A stretch of DNA of 11,415 nucleotides from an uncultured Gemmatimonadota bacterium (GTDB taxonomy: Bacteria; Gemmatimonadota; Gemmatimonadetes; Gemmatimonadales; Gemmatimonadaceae). The notes under the pieces are model-generated. The model did no database searches, was not told where the DNA came from, and saw nothing but the letters and a program-made list of their open reading frames with translations. The DNA is taken from positions 1-11,415 of the forward strand of contig CAMLIU010000023.1 of assembly GCA_946479995.1 (NCBI GenBank). Direction: 5' to 3'. Shown here in pieces: positions 1 to 6,592 of the stretch (the stretch's first letter is position 1; each line of letters starts with the position of its first letter). The position numbers and the translations under genes were made by a program.

Positions 1-435
1 CTCCGGACCCAGTGACCCGAACACCTCGTCGGTGGACACGTGCAGGAACCGGAAGCGCTCCGCCTCCACGGCGTCCAGTCCGCGGAAGTACGACAGCGCT
101 TCGTCGAGCAGCACGAAGGTCCCCACGACGTTGGTCTCGATGAACGCGGCCGGTCCGTCGATCGAGCGGTCCACGTGCGACTCGGCGGCGAGGTGCGCGA
201 TCGCCGTGGGGCGGAAGCGCTCGAGGAGCGCACGCACGAGCGCGCGGTCGGCGATGTCGCCCTGCACGAAGTCGTAGCCCGGCTCGTCCGAGACCTCGGC
301 CACCGTCGTCAGGCTCCCTGCGTAGGTGAGCTTGTCCAGGTTCAGCACCCGGTACCCCGAACGCACGGCACGACGCACGAGCGCCGAGCCGATGAAGCCG
401 GCGCCGCCGGTGACGAGGAGGCGCTCGGGACTCAT
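1..435 (-). CDS. rfbB: dTDP-glucose 4,6-dehydratase, N-terminal part (cut by left edge)
   Basis: Probable NAD+-dependent short-chain-type enzyme that converts dTDP-glucose to dTDP-4-keto-6-deoxyglucose, the second step towards dTDP-rhamnose and related deoxysugars for O-antigen or other surface glycans (cytoplasmic). The first 145 residues are present, about 40 percent of the usual ~350. Visible are the Rossmann motif GGAGFIG (residues 10-16), the LDKLTYAGSL segment (33-42) typical of RmlB, HLAAESHVDRSI (81-92) and STDEVFGSLG (134-143), which carries the catalytic Thr-Asp-Glu trio (T135, D136, E137). The Tyr-x3-Lys motif lies beyond the edge. The ATG at 435 is chosen because the Rossmann strand follows directly; no Shine-Dalgarno is seen. 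It lies 55 bp downstream of the GNAT gene on the same strand and may have its own promoter. Family assignment is firm; which deoxysugar pathway it serves is not visible here. Confidence 0.93.
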   Translation of the reverse strand, partial: MSPERLLVTGGAGFIGSALVRRAVRSGYRVLNLDKLTYAGSLTTVAEVSDEPGYDFVQGDIADRALVRALLERFRPTAIAHLAAESHVDRSIDGPAAFIETNVVGTFVLLDEALSYFRGLDAVEAERFRFLHVSTDEVFGSLGPE

Positions 436-490
436 GACGGAGTGATTATCTGGGAGTACATGGCGGGAGGAATATACGCGGCGAATCCCC
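436..490 (-). promoter_or_regulatory. Short intergenic gap with possible rfbB promoter
   Basis: This 55-bp gap separates the GNAT stop from the rfbB start. Read on the minus strand it holds two AT-rich hexamers in an otherwise GC-rich region: TATATT (476-471) and GATAAT (450-445), the latter five of six matches to the sigma-70 -10 consensus. GATAAT ends 9 bases before the ATG, so a transcript starting from it would be almost leaderless, which fits the lack of a Shine-Dalgarno before rfbB. I see no convincing -35 element and no terminator hairpin, so read-through from the upstream gene is also possible. Inference only. Confidence 0.3.
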
Positions 491-1648
491 TCACGTCGCC
501 CGCTCGTAGACCCGCCAGCGCATCCGCTCCCGCGCCCCCATTGCCCGCATCGGCTTGACGATCAGCTGGTTGTCCTCGAGCAGCCAGCTCGCCTCGGCGC
601 CGATCTTCCCCATCGCCAGCCCGCGGCGCATGACCTCGTGGGTGAACAGGGCGAGAATGCTCCTCGTGCGGTACGCCTTCTTCACCCCCAGCGCCATCAC
701 GCGCGCCGTGCGGATGGTCTTCTTGCCGCGCAGGATGCGCAGGAGCCCGAGGGGGAAGAGGCGGCCGCTCCGGTTCTTCGCCAGCGCCACGTTGTAGTCC
801 GGGACGGCGAGCATGAAGCCGGCGGGCTCCCCTTCCACCGACGCCATGAACGCGAGCTCCGGCCAGAGGAGGCGCTTCATGTCCTTCGCCATGTACTCGA
901 ACTCGGCGCGTGACATGGGGACGAAGCCCCAGTTCCGCTCCCACGCGTCGTTGTAGATCTCCCAGCAGGCTGCCACCTCGCGGTCGAAGCGGCGCGGATC
1001 GAGGTCGCGGAACTCCATGCGCCCGCTCTCCAGCGCACGCTCCGCCTGCCGCTTGACGAACTCCGGAAGCTCGTAGCCCGGCTCCGCGGCCGGAAACCAG
1101 AATGCCAGCAGGTCCTTCGCCTTCGCGAAGCCGGCGCTCTGGAGCAGCGTGTCGTAGTACGGCGGGTTCCAGGCCGTCATGAAGGTGGGCTGGTGCTCGT
1201 AGCCTTCCACGAGGAGGCCGCACTCGTAGTTCGTGCTGGGGTTCATCGGCCCCTGGATCGTCGTCAATCCGCGTCCGGCGAGCCAGTCCGCCGCCACGCG
1301 CAGCAGGAGGTCGGCGACGGCCTGATCGTCCACGGACTCGAAGAAGCCGAAGAAGCCGGTGCGATCACCGTGGAACTCGTTGTGGGCGCGGTTCTCGATC
1401 GCGGCGATCCGTCCGACCACCTTCCCCTCGCGCAGGGCGAGGAAGAGCTCGCGGTCCGCCTGCCGGTAGAAGGGATTCTTCTCGCGGTCCAGCGCATCGA
1501 ACACGGCGACACGAAGGGGCGCGACCCACTGCGGGTAGCGGCGCTTGTCGTACATGTCGTACGGAAAGGCGACGAAGCGCTTGAGGTCAGCGCGCGTCGT
1601 GACGGTACGAATCTCGAGAGGCACGATTTTCTTCCGGATGAGTGTCAT
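491..1648 (-). CDS. GNAT-fold acyltransferase, probable bacterial ceramide synthase (bCerS-like)
   Basis: Predicted 385-residue cytoplasmic protein of the acyl-CoA N-acyltransferase (GNAT) superfamily, resembling the long two-lobed family that includes E. coli YghO and, as I recall, Caulobacter CC_1154 (bCerS). That enzyme acylates the amine of 3-ketosphinganine to give 3-oxo-ceramide. Visible are an N-terminal block with AFPYDMYDKRRYPQWVAPLR (27-46), a GNAT-like strand-turn REGKVVGRIAAIEN (74-87), the family-type core GPMNPSTNYECGLLVEGY (133-150) followed by NPPYY (161-165), and a C-terminal second lobe with SWLLEDN (354-360). There is no signal peptide or membrane segment. The frame stays open upstream to 1852, but that extension is Arg/Ser-rich and overlaps the PAP2 gene; the ATG at 1648 starts directly before the conserved part. 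It is divergent from the PAP2 gene across 56 bp. Membership of the acyltransferase family is fairly sure; the ceramide role rests on neighbours. It could instead acylate another amine. Confidence 0.75.
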   Translation of the reverse strand: MTLIRKKIVPLEIRTVTTRADLKRFVAFPYDMYDKRRYPQWVAPLRVAVFDALDREKNPFYRQADRELFLALREGKVVGRIAAIENRAHNEFHGDRTGFFGFFESVDDQAVADLLLRVAADWLAGRGLTTIQGPMNPSTNYECGLLVEGYEHQPTFMTAWNPPYYDTLLQSAGFAKAKDLLAFWFPAAEPGYELPEFVKRQAERALESGRMEFRDLDPRRFDREVAACWEIYNDAWERNWGFVPMSRAEFEYMAKDMKRLLWPELAFMASVEGEPAGFMLAVPDYNVALAKNRSGRLFPLGLLRILRGKKTIRTARVMALGVKKAYRTRSILALFTHEVMRRGLAMGKIGAEASWLLEDNQLIVKPMRAMGARERMRWRVYERAT

Positions 1649-1704
1649 CCCGCAGTCCGCAGCGGGATGGCAGGCGCGTGCGCCAAGTGTAATACTGCCT
1701 TGCG
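1649..1704. promoter_or_regulatory. Divergent promoter region between GNAT and PAP2 genes
   Basis: These 56 bp separate two divergent start codons and must carry the promoters for both unless transcription begins elsewhere. An AT-rich island at 1688-1696 gives TAATAC on the plus strand (1690-1695), 9 bases before the PAP2 ATG, and TATTA on the minus strand, so one island could serve as a -10 element in both directions. A plus-strand transcript would be nearly leaderless; no Shine-Dalgarno is visible for either gene. Two inverted repeats lie nearby: CCCGC/GCGGG (1649-1666, 8-base loop) and GGCGC-GT-GCGCC (1673-1684). The second could be an operator or the stem of a 5' leader hairpin. No clear -35 hexamer is seen. 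Position is supported by gene layout; the elements are inference. Confidence 0.4.
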
Positions 1705-2607
1705 ATGAGCGTAGTCCCTCTTCCCTTCCCGACGATCGAGACCCCCGCCGACCGCGCGGCACGGTACTCCAACGCCGTGATCGCGACCTACCTCGCCGCG
1801 ACCGCCTGGCCCATGGCAGAGTATGCGCGCAGCAGCGGCGACGTGGTGCCACCGCTGGTTCATCTTGTCGCCCTGGCAGCCGCGGTTTCCGTAACGGCGG
1901 TCACGCCACCGGCGCTCCGACGGCTGCGCGATTTGCTGCCGCTCCTGATCGGTCCCTTCCTGTACGTCGAGCTGCGCTGGCTCATCCCCGCACTCGGCCA
2001 GCCGCATCACGACGCGCTCGTGCTGATGTGGGAACGAACGCTGTTCGGCGGTATACCCTCCTCCGCGTGGGCCCCCGCCATGCCGTGGCCCGCGCTGAGC
2101 GAGCTGCTGCACCTGGCGTACGCGTCGTACTACGCCATCGTGCTGGTACCGCCCATCGTGCTCTACGCGCGCGGGAGGCGTTCTGCCTTCGCGGCCACCA
2201 TGCTCGCGTTGACCATCGTCTACGGCGCGTGCTTCACGACGTACCTCTTCTTCCCGGTCGACGGGCCGCGCTACCTCGTCGGTCCGGCGAACGCACCCGC
2301 CGGCCCGATCCGGGCCTTCGTGCTGCACCTGCTCGAAGCGGGATCGTCCCGCGGCACCGCGTTCCCCTCGTCTCACGTGGCGGCCGCGGTCGTGGCGTCG
2401 CTTTGTGCGCTCGCCTTCCAGCGCAAGCTCGGTATCGTCGTCGCGGCGCTCACCGTGGGGCTCGCCCTCGGCACGGTGTACGGCGGCTTCCACTACGGCG
2501 TGGACGCCCTCGTTGGCGCGGTGCTCGGCGTCGCCTGCTGGCTGGTGGCGCGTCGCGCCTGGCGCTCACTGTCGCTTACCGGGCAGAGCGCCACCGCCGC
2601 CTCGTAG
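1705..2607 (+). CDS. PAP2_3/AUR1-like membrane phosphatase or phosphoceramide headgroup transferase
   Basis: Integral inner-membrane protein of 300 residues with about six hydrophobic segments (roughly 51-67, 77-93, 141-157, 160-181, 221-238, 242-284). The PAP2-type active site is visible: FFPVDGPRY (182-190, R189), GTAFPSSHVAA (217-227, H224) and GFHYGVDALVG (261-271, nucleophile H263 with D266). An N-terminal segment, HHDALVLMWERTLFGG (101-116), matches the pattern of PAP2_3, the family that includes fungal inositol-phosphorylceramide synthase AUR1. Such enzymes either dephosphorylate a lipid phosphate or move a phospho-headgroup from a phospholipid to ceramide. It lies between the ceramide-type acyltransferase and the synthase operon, so a ceramide substrate is likely, but it could be an undecaprenyl- or phosphatidate phosphatase. 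The ATG at 1705 is the first sensible start, with a -10-like TAATAC just upstream. Its 3' end overlaps the convergent PPTase gene by 115 bp. PAP2 fold: confident. Substrate: inference. Confidence 0.85.
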   Translation: MSVVPLPFPTIETPADRAARYSNAVIATYLAATAWPMAEYARSSGDVVPPLVHLVALAAAVSVTAVTPPALRRLRDLLPLLIGPFLYVELRWLIPALGQPHHDALVLMWERTLFGGIPSSAWAPAMPWPALSELLHLAYASYYAIVLVPPIVLYARGRRSAFAATMLALTIVYGACFTTYLFFPVDGPRYLVGPANAPAGPIRAFVLHLLEAGSSRGTAFPSSHVAAAVVASLCALAFQRKLGIVVAALTVGLALGTVYGGFHYGVDALVGAVLGVACWLVARRAWRSLSLTGQSATAAS

Positions 2608-3284
2608 CGGACCCCCGTCGCGGCGAGCTCGTTGGGCAGCGGAAGCCGGGTGAGGTCGGCGACGCGCATCCCGGCCGGCCGCTCCCCCGCGCGATGCGCG
2701 TCGAGCCCCTGGATTCCACAGCCGATCGCCTTCAGCTCGGCCTCGACGCGACACCAGTGGCGAAGGAACACCCGGTCTGGCTCCTCGCCCCGCTCCACCG
2801 CCCGCAGCAGCTCGGCGCGCTCGGTCGGTGCAAGCGTTCGTTCGGCCACGCGCTGCCAGCAGTCGATCGGCCGCGTGCGCTCGACGTCCACTCCCACCTC
2901 CCCTTCACGGCTCAGCGCGACGAGGAGCAGATCGTCACAGTGCGCCACGCTGAACCAGAGGGGCAAAGAGGCCGAACCCCTCGCCAGCGCTGGCTTGCCG
3001 AACTCTCCCTCCACCAGTCGCACGGCGGACGCCGCCACGGACTGCAGCGCGCCAAGCACCTCGCGCAGCACGGCACGACCCACGGCAAAACGCCGCGCCA
3101 CGACCTCGTTGGAATAGCCGGAGAGCCGCGACCGCTCGGCGCGAGAAAGCATCTTCGCCGCCCGCTCCAGCTCGTCCTCGCCGGCGAGCAGGCTCGCCGT
3201 GTACACCTTGACGTCCGCATCGCCGATGCGGGCGGCATCGGCCGACGGCCAGCGCAGGACGCGCGTACGCAGCGAACGGCTCAC
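2493..3284 (-). CDS. Sfp-type 4'-phosphopantetheinyl transferase
   Basis: Predicted 263-residue cytoplasmic enzyme that moves the 4'-phosphopantetheine arm from coenzyme A to a conserved serine of a carrier protein. The Sfp/Gsp-type motifs are present in order: FGKPAL (95-100), FSVAH (111-115), GVDVE (131-135, Mg2+ ligands D133 and E135) and WCRVEAELKAIGCG (177-190), the family WxxKEAxxKxxGxG box with K to R/V substitution before E181 and catalytic-loop K185 kept. Length and two-lobed order fit the Sfp class rather than the short AcpS class. It starts at a GTG overlapping the stop of the FAAL-ACP-oxoamine synthase gene as GTGA, so it is translationally coupled to it and very probably primes that protein's ACP (S626). 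Residues after about 238 form an Arg/Ser/Thr/Ala-rich tail encoded opposite the PAP2 gene and look like an extension into its antisense strand. Family: confident. Target: inferred. Confidence 0.92.
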   Translation of the reverse strand: MSRSLRTRVLRWPSADAARIGDADVKVYTASLLAGEDELERAAKMLSRAERSRLSGYSNEVVARRFAVGRAVLREVLGALQSVAASAVRLVEGEFGKPALARGSASLPLWFSVAHCDDLLLVALSREGEVGVDVERTRPIDCWQRVAERTLAPTERAELLRAVERGEEPDRVFLRHWCRVEAELKAIGCGIQGLDAHRAGERPAGMRVADLTRLPLPNELAATGVRYEAAVALCPVSDSERQARRATSQQATPSTAPTRASTP

Positions 3285-6200
3285 GGTCGGGAGCTCGCCT
3301 CCGCTGGCGGGCGGCGTTCCAGCGCGTCATCGAGCGCGGCGAGTGCCCGCTTCGTCGCCTCCACCGCGGCACGCAGCTGTTCCTCCGTGTGGGTGGACGC
3401 CACGAAGAAGCGCAGCCGCGCCTGGTCGTCCGCCACCGACGGAGCCACCATCGGCTGCACGTTGATCCCGGCATCGAACAGCATCGCGGAGAGCGTCGCC
3501 GCGCGCACCGACTCGCCGACGATCACCGGCACCACGGGTGTTCCCGCACTCGCCCCGGTGTCGAAGCCCGCCTCCTTGCACAGCGCGAGGAAGAGCGCGG
3601 CGCGTTCGTGCAGGCGCGAGACCCGTTCCGGCTCGGCCTCCAGCTTGTGCAGCGCCGCCACGGCCGCGGCGGCGTTGGCCGGCGTCATTCCTACGCTGAA
3701 GACGAAGCCGGGCGAGGTGTACTTGAGGTACTCCACCAGTGCGGCGCTGCCGGCGATGTACCCGCCGCAGCTCGCCAGCGACTTGCTCAACGTCCCCATC
3801 AGGATGTCGATGCGCCGCGCGTCGATTCCCGCGTGCTCCGTGATGCCGCGTCCCGTGGCGCCGAGCACGCCGAGGGAATGCGCCTCGTCCACCATGAGCA
3901 TGGCGTGGTGCCGCTCCTTCACCTCCACGAACCGCGCGAGGTCGGGGATGTCACCATCGGCACTGTACACTCCCTCGATGACGACGAGCGCGCGACGGTG
4001 CTGCGCCCGCACGCGACCCAGCATGCCATCGAGCGCCGCCCAGTCGTTGTGCGGGAAGACGAGCCGGCGCGCTCCGGAGAATTCGGCCCCCTGCATCGCG
4101 CTGTTGTGCACGAGCTGGTCGCAGAGCACCACGTCCTCGGGACCGAGGAGGTGCGAGATGGTGGAGACGTTGGCGGTCACTCCGCCGATGTAGGCGATGG
4201 CGTCCTCGGTGCCGAGGAAGCGCGAGATCTCGCGCTCGAGCTCGCGATGCACGGGCCGCTCGCCCGACACGACGCGGCTCGCCGACACCGACGTCCCGTA
4301 GCGCTCGATGGCCTCCTCCGCCGCGCGCGAGACGTCCGGGTCGCCCGACAGGCCGACGTAGTTGTAGTTGGCGAAGTTGATGAGGGTGCGGCCGCCGATC
4401 ACGGCCTCGCTTCCCGTGATCCCGTCGTGCACGTGGAAGAAGGGGCTCATGATGCCCTGCTCCTCCAGCGCATCCAGGCGGGCGCGCAGGGTGCGGTATT
4501 CGGCCCACTGCGACACGTCGGTGCTCGAGGCACTCGGCGGGCCGTACGTCGGCCACTGGGGCACGGCGACCTCGCGTGCCGGTGCCGCGTCGCCGTTGAG
4601 CGACGCCAGGTGTCGCGCGAGCGACCCGATGTCGGGCTGCTCCCAGAGGCGCGCCGGGTCGATGCGCCGTCCGAACCGTCCCTCGAGCGCCACCAGCATC
4701 CGGGTGGCGGCGAGCGAGTCGAGGCCGAGATCGCGCAGCCGCGTGCGGGGATCGAGCTTCGCCGGGTCCACGGCAAGCTCCTCGCGCACCCAGTCGATGA
4801 CGAACGCCGTGATCGCATCCTTCGGCGCCACGACGTCGCTCCCCTTCACCTTCCAGCGCCCCACCACCTCCAGCTCTCCGGCGAGGAACGCCACGCGGCA
4901 GGCGCGACGCTGGATCTTCCCACTGGAGGTGCGCGGGATCGTGTTCTGGCGAATGAGGACGATCTCGTCGGGGACGATGCCGATCGTGCCGGCGAGCTCG
5001 GTGCGCACCGCCTGGAAGAGCGCGCTGTCCTCCTCGCTCCTGTGGTGGCGGGTGACCTCGGCCACGAGCACGAGCCGCTCGCGCGAGTCGCCGGCCACGC
5101 TGAACGCGGCAGAATAGCCGGCGCGCAGGCTCGGGAAGCTGCGTTCGGCGGCCACCTCGATGTCGTGAGCGTAATAGTTCCGCCCTTCGAGGATGACGAG
5201 ATCCTTCAGGCGCCCGGTGACGACGAGCTGCCCACCCACGAACACGCCGAGGTCGCCGGTGCGCAGGAAGGATTCACCGGAGCCGGCGAGTCGCGCCTGG
5301 AAGGTCGCCGCCGTCTCCTCGGGGCGATTCCAGTAGCCCGCCGCGACGCTCGCGCCGGCGACCCAGATCTCGCCGACGTCACCATCCTCGCAGCGCACGC
5401 GCCGGTCGGGATCGACGATGGCCACCGTCTCGTCGGGGACCGGCAGGCCGGAGGCGACGAGCACGGCCTCCGGCGCGCCTTCACGCGGCTTGCGCAGCTC
5501 GCCCGACTCCAGCGCCCGGCGATCGGCGTGCACGAGCAGGGGCGGCCGTTCCGCCGGCCCGCCGGAGACGAGCAGCGTTCCTTCGGCGAGGCCGTAGCAC
5601 GGCAGGATCACGTCGCGACGAAGCCCGCTCGAGGCGAAGGCATCGCCGAAGCGCGCGATCGTGTCGGCACGAATGGGCTCCGCGCCATTGAACGACGTGC
5701 GCCACGCCGACAGGTCCAGCGACGCACGCTCCTCGTCCGTGATGCGCTCCACGCACAGGTCGTAGGCGAAGTTCGGGGCCCCGCTCGTCGTGGCGCGATA
5801 GCGGGACATCGCCTCCAGCCAGCGGAGGGGCCGCTGCAGGAAGGTCGCCGGCGCCATGAGGGCAGCGGAAAGTCCCGCATACACCGGCTGCAGGATGCCG
5901 CCGATGAGCCCCATGTCGTGGAACGGGGGCAGCCAGAACACGCCGTTGTCGCCGGGCCGGTGCGCCGACACGCGGTGGATGGTCGCCGAGTTGTGCAGCA
6001 GGTTGGAGTGGGCGAGCATCACGCCGCGCGGGTCGCCGGTGGACCCGGAGGTGTACTGCAGCATGGCGAGCGACGCGCCGGTGACGGATGGCGCACGCCA
6101 GCCCGCCGCGTTGCCCTCGGCCAGTCGCGCGGCGTCGAGCCAGGTGAGTCCCCCGAGCTCGGGGGTGAGGGCCAGCCAGCCGTCGAGGCGCGCCATCAGG

Positions 6201-6592
6201 GCATCGGACGCGAGCGCGAGGCGGGCACCACAGTCGGCGACGATCCGTGCGACACGTGGATCGGCGCGCCGGGGGTTGGGCGGATACGCCGGCACGGCGA
6301 CGGCGCCGGCGAGCAGGCAGCCGAAGAAGGCAGCGACGTACTCCAGCCCCGGCGGGACGAGCAGCACGACGCGATCCCCCGGCACCACGTGCTCCGCGAG
6401 GTGGGCAGCGATCGTCCGCGCGCGCGCCTGCAGCTGCGCGAAGGTCAGCGTGCCGTCCTCGCGGCCGTCGCTGTTGATGAACCGGAAGACGATGTGGTCG
6501 GGCTGCTGGGCCGCTCGGTAGTCGAGCAGGTCGACGAGAGTCCTCACTCCCGCGTCGCGCGCATCATCGCGCAGCAACTCACCCACGGTCAC
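3281..6592 (-). CDS. Fatty acyl-AMP ligase - acyl carrier protein - alpha-oxoamine synthase fusion (candidate one-piece serine palmitoyltransferase system)
   Basis: A 1103-residue soluble three-domain enzyme. Residues 1-580 are a fatty acyl-AMP ligase: ATP loop YTSGSTGDPRG (180-190), LPPFHDMGLIGG (221-232), YGLAEG (333-338), LRTGDLG (443-449), GRLKDLVILEGRNYYAHDIE (460-479) and catalytic K559 in TSSGKI. Residues 592-665 are an ACP with GLDSL, S626 being the phosphopantetheine site. After a Pro/Ala-rich linker, residues 710-1085 are a PLP alpha-oxoamine synthase: NYNYVGLSG (742-750), DQLVHNSAMQGAEFSG (825-840, H829 stacking on PLP), VDEAHSLGVLG (901-911, D902), GTLSKSLASCGGYIAG (933-948, Schiff-base K937) and RLRFF (1059-1063, substrate carboxylate). 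Together it would activate a fatty acid, hold it on its own ACP and condense it with an amino acid, losing CO2. Serine would give 3-ketosphinganine; alanine or glycine would give other aminoketones. It starts at a GTG overlapping the upstream stop (GTGA) and ends overlapping the PPTase start. Domains: confident. Amino-acid substrate: inferred from neighbours. Confidence 0.93.
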   Translation of the reverse strand: MTVGELLRDDARDAGVRTLVDLLDYRAAQQPDHIVFRFINSDGREDGTLTFAQLQARARTIAAHLAEHVVPGDRVVLLVPPGLEYVAAFFGCLLAGAVAVPAYPPNPRRADPRVARIVADCGARLALASDALMARLDGWLALTPELGGLTWLDAARLAEGNAAGWRAPSVTGASLAMLQYTSGSTGDPRGVMLAHSNLLHNSATIHRVSAHRPGDNGVFWLPPFHDMGLIGGILQPVYAGLSAALMAPATFLQRPLRWLEAMSRYRATTSGAPNFAYDLCVERITDEERASLDLSAWRTSFNGAEPIRADTIARFGDAFASSGLRRDVILPCYGLAEGTLLVSGGPAERPPLLVHADRRALESGELRKPREGAPEAVLVASGLPVPDETVAIVDPDRRVRCEDGDVGEIWVAGASVAAGYWNRPEETAATFQARLAGSGESFLRTGDLGVFVGGQLVVTGRLKDLVILEGRNYYAHDIEVAAERSFPSLRAGYSAAFSVAGDSRERLVLVAEVTRHHRSEEDSALFQAVRTELAGTIGIVPDEIVLIRQNTIPRTSSGKIQRRACRVAFLAGELEVVGRWKVKGSDVVAPKDAITAFVIDWVREELAVDPAKLDPRTRLRDLGLDSLAATRMLVALEGRFGRRIDPARLWEQPDIGSLARHLASLNGDAAPAREVAVPQWPTYGPPSASSTDVSQWAEYRTLRARLDALEEQGIMSPFFHVHDGITGSEAVIGGRTLINFANYNYVGLSGDPDVSRAAEEAIERYGTSVSASRVVSGERPVHRELEREISRFLGTEDAIAYIGGVTANVSTISHLLGPEDVVLCDQLVHNSAMQGAEFSGARRLVFPHNDWAALDGMLGRVRAQHRRALVVIEGVYSADGDIPDLARFVEVKERHHAMLMVDEAHSLGVLGATGRGITEHAGIDARRIDILMGTLSKSLASCGGYIAGSAALVEYLKYTSPGFVFSVGMTPANAAAAVAALHKLEAEPERVSRLHERAALFLALCKEAGFDTGASAGTPVVPVIVGESVRAATLSAMLFDAGINVQPMVAPSVADDQARLRFFVASTHTEEQLRAAVEATKRALAALDDALERRPPAEASSRP

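Noticed and set aside
1649..1852. N-terminal extension of the GNAT protein
   Set aside because: The extra residues are Arg/Ser-rich, overlap the PAP2 coding region and precede the conserved part; the ATG at 1648 is the better start.
1545..4193. An 882-codon plus-strand frame across PAP2, PPTase and the fusion gene
   Set aside because: Low-complexity Arg/Ala/Ser product lying across three genes with clear catalytic motifs in other frames; a composition artefact.
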